53,094 nucleotides of DNA, taken from NCBI GenBank assembly GCA_018268055.1, contig JAFDXF010000067.1, positions 1 to 53,094 of the forward strand, given 5' to 3'. Each line of letters begins with the position of its first letter. Within the stretch, counting starts at the first letter, position 1. The position numbers and the translations under genes are program-made. This stretch comes from Bacteroidota bacterium. GTDB lineage: Bacteria > Bacteroidota > Bacteroidia > Chitinophagales > Chitinophagaceae. The notes beneath the pieces were generated by a model, which made no database searches, was not told where the DNA came from, and saw only the letters and a list, made by a program, of their open reading frames with translations. This document shows positions 16,430-26,285 of this stretch, piece after piece.

Positions 16430-16735
16430 ATGATACACACAAGTCATTTTAATGGAATCAAATTAGACATTCAAGCTCCTGAAATTGAAGTAACAGAGGC
16501 GATACAAGAACGTATTCAAAAGATGCTGACTCGCTTGCATAAGTTTCATGCAAACATCGCTTATGCAGATGTTTATTTAGAAAGTAAAGAAGGCAAGTCA
16601 ACGCATAACAAAGCAGTGAAAGTAAGATTAGGTATTGCAGGCCCCGATGCTTTTGCCGAAGATTCCGGCGACGAGTTTATTACACTCATCGGAAGTGTAG
16701 AAGATAAGTTGCGCAGTCAAATTGTAAAATCTTAA
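16430..16735 (+). CDS. HPF/RaiA family ribosome hibernation/associated factor
   Basis: 101 residues from ATG 16430 (MIHTSHFNGIKLDIQAPE). The upstream ATG at 16376 would add a basic stretch not found in the family. The fold is the S30AE N-terminal domain: VTEAIQERIQKMLTRLHKF and YADVYLESKEG with matching strands; the C-terminal dimerisation domain of long HPF is absent. Short HPF/YfiA proteins bind the 30S decoding region and stabilise idle ribosomes in stationary phase. Confidence 0.85.
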   Translation: MIHTSHFNGIKLDIQAPEIEVTEAIQERIQKMLTRLHKFHANIAYADVYLESKEGKSTHNKAVKVRLGIAGPDAFAEDSGDEFITLIGSVEDKLRSQIVKS

Positions 16736-16826
16736 TACCGCTTACAGTCGATTGTTTTTGCCTATTGGGCGAGTTTGTTTTATTATCCGATGTTTTGAGT
16801 TTTAGCTTCGGCGAAAACTTAACATT

Positions 16827-17405
16827 ATGAAAAATAAAATATTACTCGCCTTTATTCTTTTGATGCCGGTAGGCTTTTTGGCTGCACAGAATAAAACCGA
16901 TTTCAGAGTATTCAATTGGGGCACTTCCTTTTATCAAGTACAATCAAGCGAAACAGCAAAATTTATTACCAGCGATAAAGATGATATGCTGGAATACAAC
17001 GATCTCTTAGGCGGATACGATTGCAATGTTTTTTACACTTTTAATGAAGACCAGAAATTAATCGGAGGTAGTTATTTCTTTACCAAAAAATATACTAACC
17101 CTCAGTTGCTGATTCAGGACTTTAATATCTTCAAAGGATTACTTACGGATAAATATGGCAAACCCGCAAGCGAAACAGAAAGCTGGACAAATAATACTAC
17201 ACAACAGGAAAAACAAAATTATGGATTGGCAATTGCCGATGGCAGCTTGGTGTTGAGTGCAAAATGGGTTACCGATAGAAGTATTATTCAGATTATCTTG
17301 AATAGTGCCAACCGGCAGCCTGTACTACATATTCATTATACCGCAAAATCATTAACTGAGTTGGAGAATATGAAGTTATTGCAAACTGCTATTCCTAAGT
17401 TGTAA
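16827..17405 (+). CDS. Exported hypothetical protein
   Basis: 192 residues. The signal peptide is MKNKILLAFILLMPVGFLAA with probable cleavage after LAA-Q. The mature part starts FRVFNWGTSFYQVQSSE and looks like one mixed alpha/beta domain with alternating hydrophobic strands (VFYTFNEDQKLIGGSYFF). I do not recognise a named family. A strong terminator follows at 17428-17464. Confidence 0.7.
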   Translation: MKNKILLAFILLMPVGFLAAQNKTDFRVFNWGTSFYQVQSSETAKFITSDKDDMLEYNDLLGGYDCNVFYTFNEDQKLIGGSYFFTKKYTNPQLLIQDFNIFKGLLTDKYGKPASETESWTNNTTQQEKQNYGLAIADGSLVLSAKWVTDRSIIQIILNSANRQPVLHIHYTAKSLTELENMKLLQTAIPKL

Positions 17406-17427
17406 GTTCATTTGCAAACTCAAAATC

Positions 17428-17464
17428 AAAGTCCGATAGTCTTTAAACCATCGGACTTTTTTTT
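17428..17464 (+). terminator. Rho-independent terminator
   Basis: AAAGTCCGAT (17428-17437) pairs with ATCGGACTTT (17450-17459) and T residues continue to 17464. It ends the transcript of the exported protein at 16827. Confidence 0.85.
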
Positions 17465-17569
17465 ATTCAAAAGAGTATATTTTCCTATTCACCTATTGAT
17501 TTAGCCTGTTAATCTAAATATAGATGATACAACCTTTTAATGATTTTAGTTTTACTTAAAATTAGTTTT

Positions 17570-18628
17570 ATGAAAACGATATCCAAATTGGCAATGAATG
17601 TGGTCATAGCAATCGCTTTAAATGCATGCACTTCAACAAGCTATATAAGTAATGATACTCCGGCAGACGATCAACCTACGGAGACAGTAACTTATCAAAG
17701 ATTTTATGACGATTTAAGTCCTTATGGCCGATGGGTCGACTATCCGGGCTATGGCTTTGTTTGGTCTCCTTCTGTTATAGATTTTCAACCCTATTATTCC
17801 AATGGTTTTTGGGCGAGTACGAATATGGGTTGGAATTGGACGAGTGGATATAGTTGGGGATGGGCACCTTTTCACTATGGTCGTTGGTTTTATGAAACAG
17901 GTTATGGTTGGCTATGGCTGCCCGGTTATGAATGGGCACCTGCTTGGGTAGCATGGAGGAATAATGCAAGTTATTATGGTTGGGCTCCTTTAGGTCCGGG
18001 AATGCATTTAGGCGTTTCAGTTGCCGTAAACATACCTTATGAACATTGGAACTTTGTGGACCCACACCATATTACAGATCATCATATCAACAACTACATA
18101 ATTGATAATAGCAAAAAAGAAACAATCTATAACAACACAACAATTATCAATAATTACAACTACACAAATAATAAAAAGATTGTTTATTCAAAAGGACCTG
18201 CGGTAAAAGATGTTGAAAAAGTAACCGGACAAAAAATCACACCTTATATTGTGAAAGATCATAACATTCCGGTAGAACAGAATAATTTAGAACATCAGAA
18301 GAATAATGTAAATGTTCAAAAAGATGAACCAAACAACGTAAATACAAATGTCAGGAAAAAAGAATTGGATGTATTCAAACCGCAAGTAAGAGCGCCAAAA
18401 GATAATGAAACGATAAAACCTCAAAAGAGTATTCCTTATAAAGATTTACCTCACGATAATGGTCAAAGAGGCACTTGGGCAATACCGGATCATCCTACAA
18501 ATCAAACGCCCATCAGAAGAAATAATGATGTGCGCCCAATGCAAAGAGAACAAATTAAAAACATCAGTTCATACAACCCCGGAAATTCCAGGCCGGCAAC
18601 TATTGACCGTGGCAGAAGAAAATTTTAA
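17570..18628 (+). CDS. DUF6600-type YXWXY-repeat lipoprotein
   Basis: 352 residues from ATG 17570 (MKTISKLAMNVVIAIALNACTS). LNAC is a lipobox, so the protein is probably lipid-anchored after export. Residues ~45-145 are rich in aromatic repeats such as FYDDLSPYGRWVDYPGYGFVW, WNWTSGYSWGWAPFHYGRW and YGWLWLPGYEWAPAWVAW, the pattern of DUF6600 proteins. The C-terminal half is Asn/Lys-rich and low complexity (NNYIIDNSKKETIYNNTTII), ending with a basic segment. The function is unknown; a cell-envelope structural role is a guess. An ATG 30 bases upstream would add a spurious N-terminus. Confidence 0.8.
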   Translation: MKTISKLAMNVVIAIALNACTSTSYISNDTPADDQPTETVTYQRFYDDLSPYGRWVDYPGYGFVWSPSVIDFQPYYSNGFWASTNMGWNWTSGYSWGWAPFHYGRWFYETGYGWLWLPGYEWAPAWVAWRNNASYYGWAPLGPGMHLGVSVAVNIPYEHWNFVDPHHITDHHINNYIIDNSKKETIYNNTTIINNYNYTNNKKIVYSKGPAVKDVEKVTGQKITPYIVKDHNIPVEQNNLEHQKNNVNVQKDEPNNVNTNVRKKELDVFKPQVRAPKDNETIKPQKSIPYKDLPHDNGQRGTWAIPDHPTNQTPIRRNNDVRPMQREQIKNISSYNPGNSRPATIDRGRRKF

Positions 18629-18668
18629 TCATTCAGTTGGATTTAGTTGCTAATTTTTGGATTTTTTA

Positions 18669-18710
18669 TAAAGCAGCCTTTGTTCACTTCAAAGGCTGCT
18701 TTATTTTATT
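18669..18710 (+). terminator. Rho-independent terminator
   Basis: AAAGCAGCCTTTG pairs with CAAAGGCTGCTTT (18670-18682 with 18690-18702) around a short loop, followed by TATTTTATT. Confidence 0.8.
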
Positions 18711-18855
18711 AAAAACATTCCATGTGCCAAAATATTATGATTAGCCGATTGTTAATGCCTATTCAGCGAAAGCTAAAACAAATTCATCCATAAGGATGAT
18801 AGCTTTGAATTGCCTTTGAACGATTTTGTTTCTTTACCTGTTTAAAACAACTAAA

Positions 18856-19437
18856 ATGAAAAAGTTATTATTTCCGGCAGTATTGATTATAATATTTAGT
18901 ACTGCTATCAATGCTCAATCAGCACCAACAATAAAAAAGGACATAGCTTTTGATAAAAAAGAAAAGAAAGAATATAAAACCGATAAGAAAGAAGAAAGAA
19001 AAGATTTACGAAAGATTGATAGAACAAGTGTGTCAACTGAGGCTACACAGCAATTCAATATCGATTTCAGCAATGCTGCTATTATCAAGTCTCGCAGAAG
19101 TGCCAACTTTGATGAATTTACTTTCAAGGGTAGCAATAATAATACTACTACCGCTTATTATGATGACGAAGCAAACCTGGTCGGTACTACACAGATGAAA
19201 AGGTTTAAAGACTTACCGGAGCAAGCCCGCAATACAATTAAAAGAGATTATAAAGATTATAAGATAAGCGGAGTGGTTTTCTTTGATGATAATGAAGCCA
19301 ATGAAACAAATATGGTGCTGTACGATACGCAGTTTGATGATGAAGATTCATATTTTGTAGAGCTTCAAAATGCAACGAAGAAAATAGTGCTGCACGTGAG
19401 CATGAATGGCGAAGTAGTTTATTTCACAAGTTTGTAA
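18856..19437 (+). CDS. Exported hypothetical protein (PepSY-like)
   Basis: 193 residues from ATG 18856. The signal peptide is MKKLLFPAVLIIIFSTAINA, cleaved before QS. A Lys/Glu-rich linker follows (KKEKKEYKTDKKEERKDLRK), then a globular domain with YYDDEANLVGTTQMKRFKDL, LPEQARNTIKRDYKDYKISG and VELQNATKKIVLHVSMNGEV. That pattern resembles the PepSY-like/DUF2874 periplasmic domains of Bacteroidota. The match is by eye only. Function unknown. Confidence 0.7.
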   Translation: MKKLLFPAVLIIIFSTAINAQSAPTIKKDIAFDKKEKKEYKTDKKEERKDLRKIDRTSVSTEATQQFNIDFSNAAIIKSRRSANFDEFTFKGSNNNTTTAYYDDEANLVGTTQMKRFKDLPEQARNTIKRDYKDYKISGVVFFDDNEANETNMVLYDTQFDDEDSYFVELQNATKKIVLHVSMNGEVVYFTSL

Positions 19438-19492
19438 TAGCAGCAATTTTCTTAAAGCAGGGAGTCGCCTCGGTATTTTTATCGGGGCGATT

Positions 19493-21670
19493 TTATTGGA
19501 GCGTATTGTTGAATTGAACAGCTTCTGAAACGGCACTCAGGCAAATACTCTTTAGGCGGTCAAATTGTTTTGCAAATTCTTCTTCCGAATATTGTTGATA
19601 TTCTAAAAAATCAAGATAGCCGGACAGTTGATCAGTAAGGCCCATTATTGCAATGGTACTTTTCAGATTGTGTGCCAGGTGGCTTATTTCATTTGTGTCC
19701 TTTTTTTCCCATGCAGTTTCTATTGATTGGATTGATTCGGGAACAGATTGTATAAATTCTTCTGTGACTTCTTTTTCAAATTGGGTATTGCCATTGCTCA
19801 ATTCTTTCATGTAGTCCAATCGGATATATTGGTAAGACGATTTGCCGTTGTTGGTTTTTTCTAACACCGTTTCTGTTGCATCATCTTTTCCTGCATAAGA
19901 CTGAATAAAATTGTAAAGTACTGTAGCCTCTATTGGTTTTGAGATATACTCATTCATGCCACTGAGTAAGCATTTTTCTTTTTCTCCGGAAAGCGCATGT
20001 GCCGTCATTGCAATAATGGGTATTGAATTTTTCAGTGATGCTCTTATTTCTTTTGTAGCGGTATATCCATCCATCACCGGCATTTGAATGTCCATCAGTA
20101 TCAGTTGATAATTCTTCTGCTGCAACATTTCTATTGCCAATTTCCCATTGGAAACAATATCATATTGTACGTTCCACCTGTTGAATAAATGTTTTAATAG
20201 GCTTTGATTTACTTCATTGTCTTCTGCCGCAAGGATGTTGATAGCTTTTGTAAAAGGTATAAGTTGATTTTCTTTTGATGCTGTTGTAGTTTTAAGGCTA
20301 TCTTGATTCGCGGCTATTGTATAAGGTATCATTAGCCTGAAAGTAGTGCCCATGCCGGGCGTACTTGATACCTCAATAGTGCCCTGCTGCAATTCGATTA
20401 GTTCTTTTACAATAGAAAGGCCTAAGCCGGTGCCTCCATACATGCGTGTGATATCATTATCCGCCTGCTGAAAGCGATTAAATATATCTGTGAGTTTTTC
20501 TTTTTCAATACCAATTCCTGTATCGGTAATGGTGATAGCTGTTTGAAGATTATTTTTTTCTTTGCTTAATGCTTGAATATTTAATGTGATAGAACCTTGT
20601 TTGGTAAACTTTAGTGCATTGCCTATCAAATTCGTGATTATTTGAGTTAATCTACTGCTGTCGCCAATCAATACATCCGGCACATCACTATTGATTTCCG
20701 ATTTTAATACTATGTTTTTTTCGGCAATTTGAGCAGCAAACAAATCTAATGTAGTGCGTACAATACTGCGGATACTGAATGGAGCTGCTTCTATTTTCAA
20801 CATGCCGGCTTCTATTTTTGATATATCTAATATATCGTTTAGAATAGTGAGCAGATTTTTGCCGGAGCGATCTATCGTTGTTACATATTCCTTTGATTGT
20901 ACAGCTAATTCTTGTTGTTGCAATAGGTTTGTAAAGCCTAATATCGCATTCAGCGGAGTCCGTATTTCATGGCTCATATTTGCCAAAAAACTTTCTTTCA
21001 GTTTTGTAGCTTCTTTCTCTTTCCTTTCTGAAGCAATCAGTCTTTGCGTTATATTGAAAATAAACCAGAAAAGAACTGCTGCCGCAATGAGTGTTAGCGC
21101 AATCAGTATGTAATTAAATGTTTCTGCACGTGCTCCGTTTTGAATATTGGTTTTATTTAATTTTTGAATGATATCATGGCGGGCACTTTTTATTTTATCT
21201 ACATACGAATACACAGTGTCCATCAGTGTTTTTCCTTCCAACGTATTGATTAAGGCTTCGGCCGATTCTTTACCATTGTTTTTTAAATGTTGCAATATCC
21301 TATTGCTGAATGTTAACTTGGCATGTACTACAGTGTCTAATTTGTCTATCAATTCAATACAGGAAGAGTCGTCACTCACTTGTTGTAGCGTGCTCAGGTC
21401 ATTGTTTATTTTTACGGTTTTTAGTTTTATATCATGAATAAAAACAAGATTGCCTGTGGATACATAATCGCTCACATTGCTTTCTACTCGCACCAAGTCT
21501 TTCTCTAATTCCCGAAGGTTGGAATTGATTTTATACTCTTCCAAATATTTTTGATTGCCTTCGCCAAGCGCATGTATGTTTTTTGAAGAATTGTATTGTA
21601 TATAGACCAATAGGAGAGAGCCAGCTACAAATGCTGCCAATAAATAGAAGCTGATATTTTTACCGGACAT
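19493..21670 (-). CDS. Hybrid sensor histidine kinase/response regulator with Hpt domain
   Basis: 725 residues from ATG 21670; a TTG one codon upstream is not needed. Order: transmembrane helix at about 8-25; a helical extracytoplasmic sensor of about 155 residues (CHASE3-like); transmembrane helix at about 186-206; HisKA with FLANMSHEIRTPLNAILGF (His ~234); HATPase with NLIGNALKF, DTGIGIE and GTGLGLSIVKEL; a receiver domain with EDNEVNQSLLKH and LILMDIQMPVMDGYT; and a C-terminal Hpt domain with HLAHNLKSTIAIMG. It therefore holds a full His-Asp-His relay and would phosphorylate a separate response regulator. The LytTR regulator at 22131 is the nearest candidate on the same strand. Confidence 0.92.
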   Translation of the reverse strand: MSGKNISFYLLAAFVAGSLLLVYIQYNSSKNIHALGEGNQKYLEEYKINSNLRELEKDLVRVESNVSDYVSTGNLVFIHDIKLKTVKINNDLSTLQQVSDDSSCIELIDKLDTVVHAKLTFSNRILQHLKNNGKESAEALINTLEGKTLMDTVYSYVDKIKSARHDIIQKLNKTNIQNGARAETFNYILIALTLIAAAVLFWFIFNITQRLIASERKEKEATKLKESFLANMSHEIRTPLNAILGFTNLLQQQELAVQSKEYVTTIDRSGKNLLTILNDILDISKIEAGMLKIEAAPFSIRSIVRTTLDLFAAQIAEKNIVLKSEINSDVPDVLIGDSSRLTQIITNLIGNALKFTKQGSITLNIQALSKEKNNLQTAITITDTGIGIEKEKLTDIFNRFQQADNDITRMYGGTGLGLSIVKELIELQQGTIEVSSTPGMGTTFRLMIPYTIAANQDSLKTTTASKENQLIPFTKAINILAAEDNEVNQSLLKHLFNRWNVQYDIVSNGKLAIEMLQQKNYQLILMDIQMPVMDGYTATKEIRASLKNSIPIIAMTAHALSGEKEKCLLSGMNEYISKPIEATVLYNFIQSYAGKDDATETVLEKTNNGKSSYQYIRLDYMKELSNGNTQFEKEVTEEFIQSVPESIQSIETAWEKKDTNEISHLAHNLKSTIAIMGLTDQLSGYLDFLEYQQYSEEEFAKQFDRLKSICLSAVSEAVQFNNTLQ

Positions 21671-21735
21671 CAATTGAATTGATTGGGCACTAATTTAGTT
21701 TAATTATTACAGACTGTTATAAAATGTCTGTTAAC

Positions 21736-21939
21736 TTATTTAGACTTGTTGGAAATGGATACTTTGGAATATTGTTTGACCAATACAAATAAGACACAGA
21801 TACTGATGACAACGCCTAAGAGCGTTTCAAACAAAGTAAAACTACCTGCTTTTTCATCCATCATTTTAAAGAATAAGAAGGCGAGCAAACCCATCAGCAA
21901 GAGGTCTATGGAGAAGAGTATAATATATAAAGATTTCAT
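21736..21939 (-). CDS. Small two-helix membrane protein
   Basis: 67 residues: MKSLYIILFSIDLLLMGLLAF (first helix), a short loop KMMDEKAGSF, a second helix FETLLGVVISICVLFVLVKQY and a polar tail. It lies 65 bases upstream of the hybrid kinase on the same strand and could be its first cotranscribed gene. No family recognised. Confidence 0.6.
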   Translation of the reverse strand: MKSLYIILFSIDLLLMGLLAFLFFKMMDEKAGSFTLFETLLGVVISICVLFVLVKQYSKVSISNKSK

Positions 21940-21951
21940 TGTTGCACAGAT

Positions 21952-21987
21952 AAAATATGGCCTCGGATAAATCCGAGGCCGTATTTA
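21952..21987. terminator. Perfect GC-rich hairpin, probable terminator
   Basis: GGCCTCGGAT (21959-21968) pairs perfectly with ATCCGAGGCC (21971-21980). The stem extends with AAATAT/GTATTT to about 16 pairs. Weak T-rich tails lie on both sides. It sits about 150 bases downstream of the LytTR gene and directly upstream of the small membrane protein gene. Confidence 0.5.
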
Positions 21988-22130
21988 AAAACCAAAACTA
22001 ACTGTTATGAGAAAAACCTATTTAAAGAACTTATCGCTTTCGCATCACAAAGATGTATTAGAAAACAGGAGCGAATAGTCTGCAATCGTTCAACAGGCAA
22101 AAAGAATCGGTGAGATTTATCAATGAAACG

Positions 22131-22826
22131 TTAGAGTATATTCATGCGCTTATTCAAGGCCGATCGATAGGCATCTGCTACCGGTACCGACTTGCCATGC
22201 ACTACCAATGCGCCGTCTTGTATGGTATCTATTTTGTTCAATGCTACAATGTAAGACCGATGCGTACGAATGAAATTTGTGGCAGGAAGACGTTCTTCTA
22301 TGGTCTTGAGTGTGGTGTGTATGGCATAATACTTTTGAGCAGTATGTAGTTTTACATAATCGCCCATTGCTTCTGCAAATAATATTTCATCAAGACTCAA
22401 TCGGCGTATGATATTGGAATCTCGGATGAATATAAATGCTGCTGCATCCGACTGCACCGCTAATTTTTTACTCTCAATAAGTTCTTTGGCTTTGTCTATT
22501 GCTTGTAAAAACCTTGCAGGCACAATAGGTTTTATCAGGTAGTCGGCTACATTCAGTTCGTAAGCTTCTACTGCATATTCTTTTTTTGAGGTGATGAATA
22601 TGATAACCGGCCGTTTGTCTTTTAAACTTTTGGTGAGTTCTATTCCGGTCATGTCGGGCATTTCTATATCTAAAAGGAGCAGGTCTATAGGCTGCTCTTG
22701 CAATAGATTGTATGCTTCCAATGCGCTTTCACACTCTCCGCATAGCGTAATGTCCTTTACTTGGCTGCATAGCTGCTTCAATGTGGCTCTGGCTATTTTA
22801 TTATCATCAATGATCAGCGTATTCAT
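22131..22826 (-). CDS. LytTR-family response regulator
   Basis: 231 residues. The receiver domain (1-120) has acidic DD at 7-8 (IIDDN), phosphoacceptor Asp53 (LLLLDIEMPDM), a switch Thr/Ser in FITSKKEYA and Lys in YLIKPI. The LytTR DNA-binding domain (about 130-228) contains LSLDEILFAEAMGDYVKLHT and LPATNFIRTHRSYIVALNKID. Such regulators bind tandem direct repeats as dimers. No LytS/His_kinase partner lies next to it; the hybrid kinase with an Hpt domain downstream is a possible phosphate source. Confidence 0.92.
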   Translation of the reverse strand: MNTLIIDDNKIARATLKQLCSQVKDITLCGECESALEAYNLLQEQPIDLLLLDIEMPDMTGIELTKSLKDKRPVIIFITSKKEYAVEAYELNVADYLIKPIVPARFLQAIDKAKELIESKKLAVQSDAAAFIFIRDSNIIRRLSLDEILFAEAMGDYVKLHTAQKYYAIHTTLKTIEERLPATNFIRTHRSYIVALNKIDTIQDGALVVHGKSVPVADAYRSALNKRMNIL

Positions 22827-22883
22827 AACGTAGTTTCAATTGTTTGTAAATATAAAGTTCCCAATAAATATAGTAATGATGAA

Positions 22884-22914
22884 AAAAAAATGCTCCGCAG
22901 CAGCAGAGCATTTT
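22884..22914 (-). terminator. Rho-independent terminator after Bax-inhibitor-like gene
   Basis: On the minus strand AAAATGCTC (22914-22906) pairs with GAGCATTTT (22895-22887), followed by a run of T residues. It ends the transcript of the gene at 22934. Confidence 0.8.
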
Positions 22915-22933
22915 ATCATTCAGTTTTTTAAGA

Positions 22934-23689
22934 TTAGTTTCTTTGCAGTTTTGATAATAGCCTTAATATTTCTAGGTATAACCACACGATGGTTACCAAC
23001 AACCCAAATGCACAATACCACTCCATATACTTTGGCGCTCTCATTTCTACACCTTTTTCTACTGTATCAAAATCCAATAAAAGATTGAATGCAGCCAATG
23101 CAGTAACTACAATGGAGAATCCAATGCTGAGTGGAGTAGTAGAATTGGTAATAGATGCTCCGATGGCACTACCACCGAATGAATAAGTCAACCATTGTAT
23201 CAAATAAAAAACAGCGATAGCGACTGTTGCTATTGTAATTACCTGTCTGAATCGTCCTGTTACTTTGATAATCTTATAACGATAGATTAAAAACATTACC
23301 AATACAACTAAGAGTGTAAGCGCTACGGCTTGCATCGGCAATCCTTTTAATTGCATATTGAATAAGGCAGAGATAGAACCTACAAATAAGCCTTCTAATA
23401 CAGCATAAGCAGGAGCAATGATATGCGCCCATTGTTTTTTAATCATTAATACAATCGCCAAACCCAATCCGCCAAATACACCAATCATCATCATCGGCAC
23501 AGGGTTACTGCCCTGATATACCTGATTCCAAGAGAAAAGGGTAGATGCACCCATCAACAGAAATAAGATACCTAATTTATTCAGCGTACCATTTGCCGAC
23601 ATTTCATCGCCGGTGCTGACGCCTTCAATTTGCGTATCTCTAAATGTTTTTTCCTGTAAAGTAGGATTACTTGAATTAAATAATGCCAT
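22934..23689 (-). CDS. Bax inhibitor-1/YccA family membrane protein
   Basis: 251 residues and seven predicted transmembrane helices. An N-terminal cytoplasmic segment of about 40 residues (MALFNSSNPTLQEKTFRD) comes before the first helix (GILFLLMGASTLFSW). The family's terminal LLDFDTVEKGVEMRAPKYMEW and C-terminal helix LLVTIVWLYLEILRLLSKL are present. Relatives such as YccA/BsYetJ are linked to calcium leak and to membrane protease regulation. The role here is not defined by context. Confidence 0.9.
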   Translation of the reverse strand: MALFNSSNPTLQEKTFRDTQIEGVSTGDEMSANGTLNKLGILFLLMGASTLFSWNQVYQGSNPVPMMMIGVFGGLGLAIVLMIKKQWAHIIAPAYAVLEGLFVGSISALFNMQLKGLPMQAVALTLLVVLVMFLIYRYKIIKVTGRFRQVITIATVAIAVFYLIQWLTYSFGGSAIGASITNSTTPLSIGFSIVVTALAAFNLLLDFDTVEKGVEMRAPKYMEWYCAFGLLVTIVWLYLEILRLLSKLQRN

Positions 23690-23755
23690 AGTTTTTAAAA
23701 TTTGGTGGTATAAAATTAGGAAGAATAACGATAAAAATCTCTTAATGTTTTGAAC

Positions 23756-23787
23756 AAAAAAAAACCCGCCTGTTAAGCGAGTTTTTT
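23756..23787 (-). terminator. Rho-independent terminator after lpdA
   Basis: On the minus strand AAAACTCGC, a short loop and GCGGGTTTT form an imperfect stem followed by nine T residues. Confidence 0.75.
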
Positions 23788-23810
23788 AAATATTTATGTG
23801 CAAAAAAATA

Positions 23811-25214
<1,404 letters not shown>

Positions 25215-25261
25215 AAATAGTGTATTAGTGTTTTGAAAATGACGTAATAATTAAAGAACCG

Positions 25262-25269
25262 CAAAGGTA
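25262..25269 (-). promoter_or_regulatory. Candidate -7 box for lpdA
   Basis: TACCTTTG on the minus strand matches the Bacteroidota -7 consensus TAnnTTTG. It would start a transcript with a leader of about 40 bases before lpdA. No convincing -33 element at the right spacing. Confidence 0.45.
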
Positions 25270-25331
25270 TTTGAAAATAAGGAAATGGGAAAATGAGGTG
25301 CAAAATATTAGTGGTATAGTGCAGTGGCAGC

Positions 25332-26137
<806 letters not shown>

Positions 26138-26285
26138 CCCCAAAAAAATGTGGATAACTACCGCTTAGCTGCATTTTGCCTTACCATATTTTTACAGCAG
26201 ATAACAAAAGCCGCCAACCAACTCCTTTACCACTGAGGTATTTATTTTTTGACACACACTTTTTTAAATCTTAAAATCTGAAGAG

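Noticed and set aside
26149..26157. DnaA box (TGTGGATAA) as a sign of a replication origin
   Set aside because: It is a single perfect site with no cluster of boxes, and no dnaA or dnaN is in the window; one such match is expected by chance.
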